Below the pieces are notes generated by a model that made no database searches, had not been told where the DNA came from, and saw only the letters and a list, made by a program, of their open reading frames with translations. Shown here piece by piece: positions 1 to 7,706 of a stretch of DNA of 39,836 nucleotides (positions are counted from its first letter, which is position 1; the number at the start of each line of letters is the position of its first letter). The stretch spans positions 1 to 39,836 of the forward strand of contig JAGWVM010000015.1 of the NCBI GenBank assembly GCA_018970895.1, read 5' to 3'. The position numbers were made by a program, and so were the translations under genes. The DNA comes from Lysobacteraceae bacterium. GTDB taxonomy: Bacteria > Pseudomonadota > Gammaproteobacteria > Xanthomonadales > Rhodanobacteraceae.

Positions 1-281
1 ATCTGCTCCATCATCGGGTAGATGAAGCCCTCGAACTGCGCCTCGGCGACCGGCTTCATGCCCTGCACGGCCATACCGACAGTGACGCCGGCGATGGTGG
101 TCTCGTCCAGCGGCGTGTCGAGCACGCGCAGCTCGCCGAACTTCTGCTGCAGGCCCTGGGTGGCGCGGAACACGCCGCCGTTGACGCCGACGTCCTCGCC
201 CAGCACCACGACCGATTCGTCGTGGGCCATCTCGTAGGCCAGCGCCTGGGTGACTGCTTCGATAAGGGTGATCTGTGCCAT
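1..281 (-). CDS. pdhB: Dehydrogenase complex E1 component, beta subunit (5' part only)
   Basis: The gene starts at an ATG at 281 (complement) and runs off the window's left edge, so only about 93 N-terminal residues are present. The protein begins MAQITLIEAVTQALAYEM and continues with VVVLGEDVGVNGGVFRATQG, the thiamine-diphosphate-contacting N-terminal region of 2-oxoacid dehydrogenase E1 beta subunits. It would pair with the alpha subunit encoded just upstream (only 3 bases lie between that stop codon and this ATG) and decarboxylate a 2-oxoacid for transfer to the E2 lipoyl domain. The substrate could be pyruvate or branched-chain oxoacids. The heterodimeric E1 type occurs in both complexes, so the pdh name is provisional; the family call itself is firm. 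Confidence 0.85.
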   Translation of the reverse strand, partial: MAQITLIEAVTQALAYEMAHDESVVVLGEDVGVNGGVFRATQGLQQKFGELRVLDTPLDETTIAGVTVGMAVQGMKPVAEAQFEGFIYPMMEQ

Positions 282-284
282 GGC

Positions 285-1370
285 TCAGTGCGCCTTCTTC
301 TCAATGGCCAGCGCGAGGTCGCGCTGCTTTTCCAGGTCGGCCGGGATCTCGGCGTAGGTGTAGTCGAACATCGCCGTGACCGGTTGCGTCTTGGTCTCGA
401 GGTAGGCGTTGACCTCGTTGTCCATCCAGTCGTCGCACTCGGTCTTCCAGGCTTCTTCCTTGGCGTCGTCCCACACGCCCTTGGCCACCAGCCAGTTGCG
501 CAGGCGCTTCATCGGCTCCTTCGACCAGCCTTCCTTCACTTCTTCCTCGCCGCGGTAGCGACGGGCGTCGTCGGCGGTGGTGTGGTCGCCGAGGCGGTAG
601 GTCACCGCCTCGATCACGCTGCCGCCCTCGCCGTTGCGGGCGCGTTCCAGTGCGTCCTCCATTGCCTTGCGCACGGCGATGATGTCGTTGCCGTCGACCT
701 GGATGCAGTACAGGCCGGCGGCGATGCCCTTCTGCGCCAGCGTCGGCGCGCCGGACTGGATCTTGCGCGGCACCGAGATCGCCCACTGGTTGTTGACGAT
801 CACCGCCACCATCGGCAGGTTCTGCGCGCCGGCGATATTGATCGCGCCGTAGAAGTCGCCCTTGGACGAACCGCCGTCACCGATGGTGCACACGGCCACG
901 CGCTTCTCGCCGCGGATCTTGAAGGCCAGCGCGGAACCGGCCGCGTGCAGGCACTGCGTGGCGATCGGCACCGACCAGGCGAAGTCGTGGCGGGCCGGCT
1001 CGTTCTGGTAGTCGTTGCCGCGCTCGTCGCCGCCCCAGTACATGTACACCTCGCGCGGCTGCACGCCGCGGTACAGCTGCGCGCCGTACTCGCGATAGCT
1101 GGGGGCGAACACGTCTTCCGGCTTCATCGCCGAGCCGATGCCGACGTGGGCGGCCTCGTGGCCCAGGCAGCTGGCGTAGGTGCCCAGCTTGCCGGTGCGC
1201 TGCAGCGCGATCGACTTGGCGTCGAACACGCGGGTGGACATCATCAGCTTGTACAGCTTGACCATGTACTCCAGGTCCTGCGTGAACGCAGGCAGGTCGT
1301 CACGCACCTGGTTGCCCTCGGCATCGAGGTACTGCAGGTATTCGATCTCAAACTTGGCGGCAATCGACAC
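285..1370 (-). CDS. pdhA: Dehydrogenase complex E1 component, alpha subunit (thiamine diphosphate dependent)
   Basis: This 361-residue protein is full length for an E1 alpha subunit. It has the thiamine-diphosphate/Mg motif starting GDGGSSKGDFYGAINIAG and ending VNNQWAIS (about residues 165-200), and the phosphorylation-loop-like YRLGDHTTADDARRYR segment near residue 265 that contacts the cofactor. Together with the downstream beta subunit it forms the alpha2beta2 E1 that decarboxylates pyruvate or a branched-chain 2-oxoacid. The start is a GTG at 1370, preceded on the minus strand by GGAG seven bases upstream, and no better ATG is available. The tight spacing to the beta gene indicates one operon. 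Substrate identity cannot be settled from sequence alone. Confidence 0.88.
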   Translation of the reverse strand: MSIAAKFEIEYLQYLDAEGNQVRDDLPAFTQDLEYMVKLYKLMMSTRVFDAKSIALQRTGKLGTYASCLGHEAAHVGIGSAMKPEDVFAPSYREYGAQLYRGVQPREVYMYWGGDERGNDYQNEPARHDFAWSVPIATQCLHAAGSALAFKIRGEKRVAVCTIGDGGSSKGDFYGAINIAGAQNLPMVAVIVNNQWAISVPRKIQSGAPTLAQKGIAAGLYCIQVDGNDIIAVRKAMEDALERARNGEGGSVIEAVTYRLGDHTTADDARRYRGEEEVKEGWSKEPMKRLRNWLVAKGVWDDAKEEAWKTECDDWMDNEVNAYLETKTQPVTAMFDYTYAEIPADLEKQRDLALAIEKKAH

Positions 1371-1581
1371 GAGTCGCTCCGGAAGTGGGAAAGTGGGGGC
1401 GCGAAGGCCGTGGAGTCGCGCGGCGGATCAACACCCGCGGGCACGCAAAACCTCCAGAAAATCCGGCAATTGATAGCAGGCCGGACGGTTTTGCCGCAAG
1501 GCACGGCGCAGCATGCGCGGTGGTACGGGACCGGTCGCCGATGGCGCTACCATGCGGTTTTTCACGGGGAATGACGCCGCC

Positions 1582-2439
1582 ATGACGGACAACCGCCGCG
1601 ACCTGGAAGCGGGCATCGAAACCGACCTGGAAGGGCGCCTCACCTACGGTGGCTACCTGAGGCTGGACGTGCTGCTGTCGGCGCAGCAGCCCCGCAGCCA
1701 GCCGCCGCAGCACGACGAGATGCTGTTCATCGTGCAGCACCAGGTCAGCGAGCTCTGGATGAAGCTGGTGATCCACGAGCTGGCCGCGGCGATGGATTTC
1801 CTGCGTCGCGACCAGGTCTGGCAGACGCGCAAGGTGCTGGCGCGCTGCAAGTCGGTGCTGCGCCAGCTGATCGAGCAATGGGCGGTGCTGGAGACGATGA
1901 CGCCGTCGGAGTACATGGCATTTCGCGAGACGCTGGGGCCGTCGTCGGGGTTCCAGTCGCTGCAGTACCGGCTGATGGAGTTCCTGCTGGGCAACAAGAA
2001 CGCCGACATGCTCAGGGTGTTCGACCACGATCCGGCGGGCCAGGCGCGGCTGCGCGCGGTGCTGGAGGCGCCCAGCCTGTACGACGGGTTCCTGCGCTAC
2101 CTGGCGCGCTTCGACCATGCGGTGCCTGCGGCGCATCTGGAGCGCGACTGGCGCGAGCCGCACGTGGCCGATGCCGCGCTGCTGCCGGTGTTCGAACGCA
2201 TCTACGGCGACACCGACCGCTACTGGCGCGAGTACTCGCTGTGCGAGGACCTGGTCGACCTGGAGACGCAGTTCCAGCTGTGGCGCTTCCGCCACATGCG
2301 CACGGTGCAGCGGATCATCGGCTTCCGCCGCGGCACCGGCGGCTCGTCCGGGGTGGCGTTCCTGAAGCGGGCGCTGGAGCTGGAGTTCTTCCCCGAGCTG
2401 TTCGAGGTGCGCACGACCTTGCGGCCGCACGGCGGCTGA
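1582..2439 (+). CDS. kynA: Tryptophan 2,3-dioxygenase
   Basis: This is a heme enzyme that opens the indole ring of L-tryptophan to N-formylkynurenine, the first step of the kynurenine route. The 285-residue protein shows the family blocks in order: [14 protein letters not shown] near residue 50, [13 protein letters not shown] near 118, and [20 protein letters not shown] near 238, where the His is the expected axial heme ligand and the GTGGSSG loop closes on substrate. An in-frame ATG lies upstream at 1552, but the start at 1582 gives [20 protein letters not shown], the normal family N-terminus, with GGGGA upstream. A possible -10 (TACCAT, 1548-1553) precedes it. The POT transporter gene follows after 52 bases on the same strand, so co-transcription is plausible. 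Confidence 0.95.
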   Translation: MTDNRRDLEAGIETDLEGRLTYGGYLRLDVLLSAQQPRSQPPQHDEMLFIVQHQVSELWMKLVIHELAAAMDFLRRDQVWQTRKVLARCKSVLRQLIEQWAVLETMTPSEYMAFRETLGPSSGFQSLQYRLMEFLLGNKNADMLRVFDHDPAGQARLRAVLEAPSLYDGFLRYLARFDHAVPAAHLERDWREPHVADAALLPVFERIYGDTDRYWREYSLCEDLVDLETQFQLWRFRHMRTVQRIIGFRRGTGGSSGVAFLKRALELEFFPELFEVRTTLRPHGG

Positions 2440-2491
2440 CGCGGCCATCCGGGTCTGGCACGATCCCCCCACTTTCCGGGGCGAGACCACC

Positions 2492-4000
2492 ATGACCGAC
2501 ACGTCCACCGCCGCGCCGCACGCGGCGCCCGACTTCCCGCAGCTGCTCGGCCACCCGCGTCCGCTGTGGATGCTGTTCATGACCGAGTTCTGGGAGCGCT
2601 TCGCGTACTACAGCGTCAGCTGGGCGCTGGTGCTGTATATCGTCGCGCAGTTCTTCCACGGCGATCCGTCCGGACAGAGCTGGGCGGCCGGCATCTACGG
2701 CGCCTACACCGCGCTGATCTACGCCGCGTCCATCTTCGGCGGCTACCTGGCCGACCGGGTGATCGGCTACCAGCGCTCGATCCTGCTGGGCGCTGGTGTG
2801 ATGGCCGCGGGCCTGTTCACCCTGCTGGTGCCGAGCAAGCCGCTGATGATGCTGGGACTGGCGCTGGTGATCGCGGGCGACGGCCTGTTCAAGCCGAACA
2901 TCTCCACCATGGTCGGGCAGCTCTACGGGCGCGACGATCCGCGGCGCGACCGCGGTTTCACCCTGTTCTACATGGGCATCAACGCCGGCGCCTTCGTGGC
3001 GCCGCTGCTGACCGGCTGGATGGCCGGCCATTTCACCGACTCGCCGATGCAGCAGAACTACCGCGTGGTGTTCGGTGCGGCGGGCGTGGGCATGCTGCTG
3101 AGCATGCTGTGGTTCTGGTTCGGACGGCGCAGTCTGAACGGCGTGGGCCGTCCGCTGGCGGGCATGGAAGGTCGGGGCCGCGTGCTGTGGGTGCTGGTCG
3201 GCACGGCGCTGGCGGTACCGCTGATCTACGCCATGCTTGCCTATGTCGGTGCCGACGGCCTGCAGTGGCTGCTCGGCCTGCTGTTCGTGGGCGTGGCGAC
3301 CGCGTTGATCGTCGAGGCGCTGCGGCACGACCGCGTGCAGCTGCACCGGGTGATCGCGATGCTGATCGTGTTCGTCTTCAGCGTGCTGTTCTGGACCTTC
3401 TACTTCCAGTTCGGGACCTCGCTCAACTTCCTGGCGGAGAACTGGGTGGACCGGCAGATGTTCGGCGGCTGGACCTTCCCGGTGGGCTGGTTCCAGTCGG
3501 TGACGCCGCTGGCGATCCTGGTGTTCGCCCCGCTGGTGACCCTGGTGTGGGGCGCGCTGGGCCGCCGCAACGCGGAGCCGTCGATCCCGCGCAAGTTCGG
3601 CTTCGGCCTGATCTTCAACGGACTGGGCTTCGTGGTGCTGGTGTATGCACTGAAGGATCTGCTCGGCCCGAACGGGCTGATTCCGTTCTGGCCGCTGGTG
3701 CTGTGCTACGTGATGCAGACGCTGGGCGAGCTGTGCCTGTCACCGATCGGCCTGTCGATGGTGACCAAGCTGGCGCCGCCACGCCTTGTCGGCCTGGCCA
3801 TGGGCGGCTGGTTCCTGTCGCTGGCGGCGGGCGGCGATTTCTCCGGGCTGGTGGCCGGCTCGATCAGCGGCGAACACGGCATGACGGAGGCTTCGGCCCT
3901 GTCGGGCTTCAGCTTCTGCTTCTGGACGCTGGTCGGTTCCGGCGTGTTGCTGCTGGCGATCTCGCCCCTGATCAACCGGCTGATGCACGGGGTCAAATGA
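2492..4000 (+). CDS. POT-family proton-dependent oligopeptide transporter, copy 1 (divergent)
   Basis: This is a 502-residue inner-membrane protein of the PTR2/POT family (major facilitator superfamily, about 14 helices), expected to import di- or tripeptides with protons. It carries the ExxER motif (E32, E35, R36), the PTR2 stretch GGYLADRVIGYQRSILLG, LFKPNIS with K134, and GELCLSPIGLSMVTKLAP. Compared with the tandem copy that follows, it lacks two residues important in characterised POT carriers. The Arg normally found in YYGMR is Ser43, and the Glu normally found in the helix-7 FYEQ motif is Phe305. The start has GGGGCGAG upstream. It follows kynA by 52 bases. It may have a changed substrate or coupling; the family call is sure. 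Confidence 0.9.
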   Translation: MTDTSTAAPHAAPDFPQLLGHPRPLWMLFMTEFWERFAYYSVSWALVLYIVAQFFHGDPSGQSWAAGIYGAYTALIYAASIFGGYLADRVIGYQRSILLGAGVMAAGLFTLLVPSKPLMMLGLALVIAGDGLFKPNISTMVGQLYGRDDPRRDRGFTLFYMGINAGAFVAPLLTGWMAGHFTDSPMQQNYRVVFGAAGVGMLLSMLWFWFGRRSLNGVGRPLAGMEGRGRVLWVLVGTALAVPLIYAMLAYVGADGLQWLLGLLFVGVATALIVEALRHDRVQLHRVIAMLIVFVFSVLFWTFYFQFGTSLNFLAENWVDRQMFGGWTFPVGWFQSVTPLAILVFAPLVTLVWGALGRRNAEPSIPRKFGFGLIFNGLGFVVLVYALKDLLGPNGLIPFWPLVLCYVMQTLGELCLSPIGLSMVTKLAPPRLVGLAMGGWFLSLAAGGDFSGLVAGSISGEHGMTEASALSGFSFCFWTLVGSGVLLLAISPLINRLMHGVK

Positions 4001-4007
4001 GCTGGGC

Positions 4008-4205
4008 GAGGAGGGAGTGAAGAGGAGTGTGAAGCGGGAGAAACGCCGGTGCCGTTGCCTTGCTTCTCACCCCTGCGCTTCACCGCTTTCCACCTGACTC
4101 TACCCGCGCGCATGGCGGCCAGGGCAAGTGGTGGTAGCCGGGCGAGGTCGGGGCGCCGACGCGGTTGCTCCTCCCTCACTCCTCACTTCTCTCCACTCAC
4201 TTCCC
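4008..4205. repeat. Paired GAGTGA-type purine/pyrimidine tracts, copy 1
   Basis: The 278-base gap between the two POT genes opens with a purine-rich tract (4008-4043, built of GAGGAG/GAGTGA units) and closes with a pyrimidine-rich tract (4168-4205, CTCACTCCTCAC units). The two ends form imperfect inverted repeats about 200 bp apart. An inner inverted repeat pairs GTGAAGCG at 4029-4036 with CGCTTCAC at 4076-4083. An element of the same build and nearly the same length follows the second POT gene. I see no open reading frame of note inside. The nature of the element (mobile, structural or terminator-like) is unknown. Confidence 0.6.
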
Positions 4206-4240
4206 GCGCGTAATGCATTCCGGGCCCCGACCGGCTAGGG

Positions 4241-4258
4241 TTCGCAATATATTGCGAA
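4241..4258. promoter_or_regulatory. 18-bp perfect palindrome, probable operator of POT copy 2
   Basis: TTCGCAATATATTGCGAA reads identically on both strands. It ends 20 bases before the start codon of the second POT gene, in an AT-rich patch within high-G+C sequence. The position fits an operator that overlaps the core promoter. Nothing comparable precedes POT copy 1. The regulator is unknown. Confidence 0.6.
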
Positions 4259-4278
4259 TTCGCCGAGGGGACGCCCGC

Positions 4279-5784
4279 ATGACCGACACCGCCGCGCCTG
4301 CGCCGAATGCGCCGGACTATCCGCAGACGCTGGGCCATCCGCGACCGCTGTGGATGCTGTTCATGACCGAGTTCTGGGAGCGCTTCGCCTTCTACGGCAT
4401 GCGCTGGGCGCTGGCGCTGTACATCGTGGCGCAGTTCTTCGACGGCGATCCGTCCGGCCAGGCCTGGGCCAGCCGCACCTACGGCGCCTACCTGGCACTG
4501 GTCTACGCGGCGGCGGTGTTCGGTGGCTACGTGGCGGACAAGGTGATCGGCTACCAGCGTTCGATCCTGCTCGGCGCCGTGGTGATGGCCGGCGGGCTGT
4601 TCCTGATCACGTGGCCGGACCCGCAGGTGTTCCTATTCGGCCTGGCCACGGTGATCGTCGGCAACGGCCTGTTCAAGCCGAACATCTCCTCGATGGTTGG
4701 CCAGCTCTACGGCCAGGGCGATCCGCGCCGCGATCGCGGCTTCACCCTGTTCTACATGGGCATCAACGGCGGCGCCCTGGTCGCGCCATTGATCACCGGC
4801 TGGCTGGCGGCGTACTTCAGCGGCACGCCGATGCAGCAGAACTACAAGGCGGTGTTCCTCGCCGCGGGCTTGGGCATGCTGGTGAGCCTGGCATGGTTCG
4901 AATGGGGGCGCGGTGAGCTCAGGGGCGTGGGGCAGCCGGCGCCGGAGCAGGCCTCGCCGGTCCGCGTGATAGCGGTGGCGCTGGGCTGCGTGCTGGCGAT
5001 CCCGCTGGTCTACCTGCTGATGGCCAGGGCCGGCGCGATCGCGCTGCAGTGGCTGCTCAGCGCGATGTTCCTCGCGCTGGCGGCGATGCTGTTCGTCGCG
5101 GGCGTGCGGGAAGGCGCGTTGCAGCGCGACCGGGTGATCGCGATGCTGATCATCTTCGCCTTCAACGTGTTGTTCTGGATGTTCTACGAACAGGCCGGCA
5201 GCTCGTTCAACTTCCTCGCGCAGAACCTGGTGGACCGGCAGCTGTTCGGCGGCTGGACGTTCCCGGTGGGCTGGTTCCAGTCGGTCGCACCGCTGGCGAT
5301 CGTGCTGCTGGCACCGTTCGTCTCGCTGGCCTGGGGCTGGCTGGACCGACGCAGGGCCGAACCCTCGATCCCGCGCAAGTTCGGCCTGGGCCTGCTGTTC
5401 AACGCGCTGGCCTTCGTGGTGTTGATGTACGCGCTGTCGCGTCTGGTCGATGGCAGCGGCCACATCCCGTTCTGGCCGCTGGTGCTGGTCTACGTGCTGC
5501 AGGTGGTCGGCGAGCTGTGCCTGTCACCAATCGGCCTGTCGATGGTGACCAAGCTGGCGCCGGTGCGCATGGTCGGCTTCGCGATGGGCGGCTGGTTCCT
5601 CTCCACCGGCATCGGCAACAACCTGTCCGGCATCTTCGCCGGCCACGTCAGCGGCGAGAGCGGCATGACCGTGGCGTCGGCGCTGTCCGGTTTCACTTTC
5701 AGCTTCTGGCTGCTAGTGGTGCCCGGGGCCCTGCTGTTCCTGGCCGCGCCGCTGATCGCGCGGTTGATGCATGGGGTCAAGTAG
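4279..5784 (+). CDS. POT-family proton-dependent oligopeptide transporter, copy 2
   Basis: This 501-residue POT carrier is closely similar to the preceding gene from end to end; both start MTDT and end RLMHGVK. It keeps the residues known to matter in POT transporters: E31, E34 and R35 of ExxER, R42 in FYGMR, K133 in LFKPN, E304 in helix-7 FYEQ, and the Glu of GELCLSPIGLS. It is therefore expected to be a working di/tripeptide:proton symporter of the inner membrane. One change is Phe38 where a Tyr is usual. The ATG at 4279 is chosen over an upstream in-frame ATG at 4165 because it matches copy 1 and has GAGGGG upstream. An 18-bp palindrome sits immediately before it, so its regulation probably differs from copy 1. 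Confidence 0.93.
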   Translation: MTDTAAPAPNAPDYPQTLGHPRPLWMLFMTEFWERFAFYGMRWALALYIVAQFFDGDPSGQAWASRTYGAYLALVYAAAVFGGYVADKVIGYQRSILLGAVVMAGGLFLITWPDPQVFLFGLATVIVGNGLFKPNISSMVGQLYGQGDPRRDRGFTLFYMGINGGALVAPLITGWLAAYFSGTPMQQNYKAVFLAAGLGMLVSLAWFEWGRGELRGVGQPAPEQASPVRVIAVALGCVLAIPLVYLLMARAGAIALQWLLSAMFLALAAMLFVAGVREGALQRDRVIAMLIIFAFNVLFWMFYEQAGSSFNFLAQNLVDRQLFGGWTFPVGWFQSVAPLAIVLLAPFVSLAWGWLDRRRAEPSIPRKFGLGLLFNALAFVVLMYALSRLVDGSGHIPFWPLVLVYVLQVVGELCLSPIGLSMVTKLAPVRMVGFAMGGWFLSTGIGNNLSGIFAGHVSGESGMTVASALSGFTFSFWLLVVPGALLFLAAPLIARLMHGVK

Positions 5785-5790
5785 GCAGGC

Positions 5791-5984
5791 GAGAAGTGAG
5801 AGACGAGGAGTGATGAGTGAGAGAGGAGCCAGGGCCTCGGCCGCCGTCTACGCTCGGCCATGTCACTCAATGGCGCGTATCGCGTGCGCACGGAACCGGG
5901 TGAGGAACGAGGGGGCGTGAAAGGCGTGGCCGGTTCCCGCGCCAGCTTTTTTCTCGCCTCTCACTCCTCCCCACTCACTCCTCG
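5791..5984. repeat. Paired GAGTGA-type purine/pyrimidine tracts, copy 2
   Basis: A purine tract (5791-5828, GAGAAGTGAGAG and GAGGAGTGATGAGTGAG units) begins 6 bases after the stop of POT copy 2. A pyrimidine tract (5946-5984, CTCTCACTCCTCCCCACTCAC) ends just before the marR stop codon at 5987-5989. The layout and the roughly 200-bp length match the element behind POT copy 1, while the interior differs. The whole 202-base gap between the convergent POT and marR genes is occupied by this element, so it may also end transcription in both directions. Confidence 0.6.
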
Positions 5985-5986
5985 CT

Positions 5987-6451
5987 CTAGCGCTCCTGCA
6001 GCTTGTCCAGGATGCGCACCAGCCATCGCCGCTCGTCCTCGTCGAGTTTGTCCAGCAGCGCCTGCTCGCGGGCGCGGGCCATCGGTGCGACCACGTCGTG
6101 GATCGCCCAGCCTGCCTCGGTCAGGTCCAGCACCGAGCGGCGCTTGTCGTTGTCGGCCATGTGCCGGCTGACTCGCCCGGCTTCCACCAGGCGGGCCAGC
6201 GCCCGGCTCACCGCCACCTTGTCCATCGCGGTGCGATCGGCCACCTCGCGAGCGGACAGCCCCTCGAATCGGGCCAGCACCGCCATCACCCGCCACTCGG
6301 TCATGCTGAGATCGTAGAGTCGCTGGTAATCGTCGGCGATGCCCTGGCTGATCGTGTTGGACAGGATCGACAGGCGGTACGGCAGGAAGTGCTCCAGTTC
6401 CAGCGGAGCGTGCTGGATGCCGGGTGGGGTGGCTTTGCGCTGGCGGGACAC
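5987..6451 (-). CDS. MarR-family transcriptional regulator, probable repressor of tyrosine catabolism
   Basis: This 154-residue winged-helix protein has the family core LSMTEWRVMAVLARFEGLS, then REVADRTAMDKVAVSRALAR (recognition helix) and the wing DNDKRRSVLDLTEAG. MarR proteins are dimers that bind short dyads and are usually released by aromatic ligands. The start is taken as GTG 6451, which has AAGGAG at 6467-6462 on this strand, rather than an upstream TTG at 6481 with no ribosome-binding site. With this start, the dyad at 6475-6488 lies just upstream of the gene and inside the divergent hppD promoter. Control of the tyrosine genes and of itself is inferred from that arrangement. The ligand might be a tyrosine intermediate such as homogentisate. 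Confidence 0.88.
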   Translation of the reverse strand: MSRQRKATPPGIQHAPLELEHFLPYRLSILSNTISQGIADDYQRLYDLSMTEWRVMAVLARFEGLSAREVADRTAMDKVAVSRALARLVEAGRVSRHMADNDKRRSVLDLTEAGWAIHDVVAPMARAREQALLDKLDEDERRWLVRILDKLQER

Positions 6452-6465
6452 GGCGGCAACACTCC

Positions 6466-6494
6466 TTGCAAGTGGTTTCAAATGTAACTATAAA
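6466..6494 (+). promoter_or_regulatory. hppD promoter with MarR-type operator in the spacer
   Basis: TTGCAA (6466-6471) and TATAAA (6489-6494) are separated by exactly 17 bases. The last 14 of those (6475-6488, GTTTCAAATGTAAC) form a dyad of the pattern GTTnCAnnTGnAAC. A repressor bound there would block RNA polymerase. Transcription would start near 6501 and leave a leader of about 80 bases before hppD. Confidence 0.65.
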
Positions 6495-6580
6495 GGTGGG
6501 CTCATGCGGACTTTCGCACCTGCCGTGCATGCTGCAAAGCCGCATCCGTGACCTTAGCGCAGCTGATGCAGGAGAGCGCC

Positions 6581-7693
6581 ATGAACGTCAAACCCCAGAC
6601 CGCCGCCCAACCCAACCTCGGGATGCAGGTGACCACGTTCGAGAATCCGATGGGCATCGACGGCTTCGAGTTCGTCGAGTTCGCCGCTCCGGCCGGTCAG
6701 GCCGCCGCGATGCACGAGCTGTTCCGCCGCATGGGCTTCACGGCCGTGCTGCGGCACAAGACGCGCGCGATCACCGTGTACCGGCAGAACGGGGTGAACT
6801 TCCTGCTCAACGAAGAGCCTGACTCCTTCGCCGCCGATTTCGCCGCCCAGCACGGCCCCAGCGCCTGCGGCTTCGCGATCCGCTTCAGGAAATCCGGCGA
6901 CGAGGTATTGGCCACCGTGCTCGGCAACGGCGGCGAGGCGGTCGACCACAAGGCCGCTACCCGCGCGGTGAACGCGCCGGTGGTCAAGGGCATCGGCGAC
7001 TGCATGCTCTACCTGGTGGACCGCTACGGGGCGAGCGGCAGCATCTACGACGGCGACTACGCGCCGATCCCGGGCGCGGAGCAAAGCCCGGCCGGCTTCG
7101 GGCTGACCTTCATCGACCACCTCACCCACAACCTCTACTTCGGCAACATGCAGAAGTGGTCGGACTACTACGAGCGCCTGTTCAACTTCCGCGAGATCCG
7201 CTACTTCGACATCAAGGGCGCCAAGACCGGCCTGGTGTCCAAGGCGATGACCGCACCCGACGGCATCGTGCGCATCCCGCTCAACGAATCGAACGATCCG
7301 AAGAGCCAGATCAACGAGTACCTCGACGCGTACCACGGCGAGGGTATCCAGCACATCGCCTGTTTCACCGACGATATCTACGCCACGGTGGAGGCGATGC
7401 TCGCCCAGGGAGTGGAATTCCTCGATACGCCGGACACCTACTACGACGTGATCGACCAGCGCATCCCCGAACACGGCGAAGACGTGCCGCGCCTGCGCGC
7501 GAACAAGATCCTGATCGACGCCGATCCCGACACCAAGAAGCGCAAGCTGCTGCAGATATTCACCCAGAACTGCATCGGTCCGATCTTCTTCGAGATCATC
7601 CAGCGCAAGGGCAACGAGGGTTTCGGCGAGGGCAACTTCCAGGCGCTGTTCGAGTCTATCGAGCGCGACCAGATGAAGCGCGGCGTGCTCTGA
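6581..7693 (+). CDS. hppD: 4-hydroxyphenylpyruvate dioxygenase
   Basis: This is a non-heme Fe(II) enzyme that converts 4-hydroxyphenylpyruvate to homogentisate, the committing step of tyrosine breakdown. The 370-residue protein has two vicinal-oxygen-chelate halves. The iron ligands are visible as His in IDHLTHN (near residue 180), His in GIQHIACF (near 258) and Glu in [10 protein letters not shown] (near 337). The ATG at 6581 is preceded by AGGAG; an upstream in-frame GTG at 6548 has no such site. It is the first gene of hppD-hmgA-fahA (gaps of 13 and 28 bases), read divergently from marR. Confidence 0.96.
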   Translation: MNVKPQTAAQPNLGMQVTTFENPMGIDGFEFVEFAAPAGQAAAMHELFRRMGFTAVLRHKTRAITVYRQNGVNFLLNEEPDSFAADFAAQHGPSACGFAIRFRKSGDEVLATVLGNGGEAVDHKAATRAVNAPVVKGIGDCMLYLVDRYGASGSIYDGDYAPIPGAEQSPAGFGLTFIDHLTHNLYFGNMQKWSDYYERLFNFREIRYFDIKGAKTGLVSKAMTAPDGIVRIPLNESNDPKSQINEYLDAYHGEGIQHIACFTDDIYATVEAMLAQGVEFLDTPDTYYDVIDQRIPEHGEDVPRLRANKILIDADPDTKKRKLLQIFTQNCIGPIFFEIIQRKGNEGFGEGNFQALFESIERDQMKRGVL

Positions 7694-7706
7694 GGGAACA
7701 CACCCC

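Noticed and set aside
285..1574. A 450-codon plus-strand frame opposite the E1 alpha gene
   Set aside because: It is the mirror of a clear E1 alpha coding sequence and has a His/Val/Arg-biased nonsense composition.
4008..5984. CRISPR array
   Set aside because: The GAGTGA tracts are short, degenerate and have no unique spacers of regular length; no cas genes are nearby.
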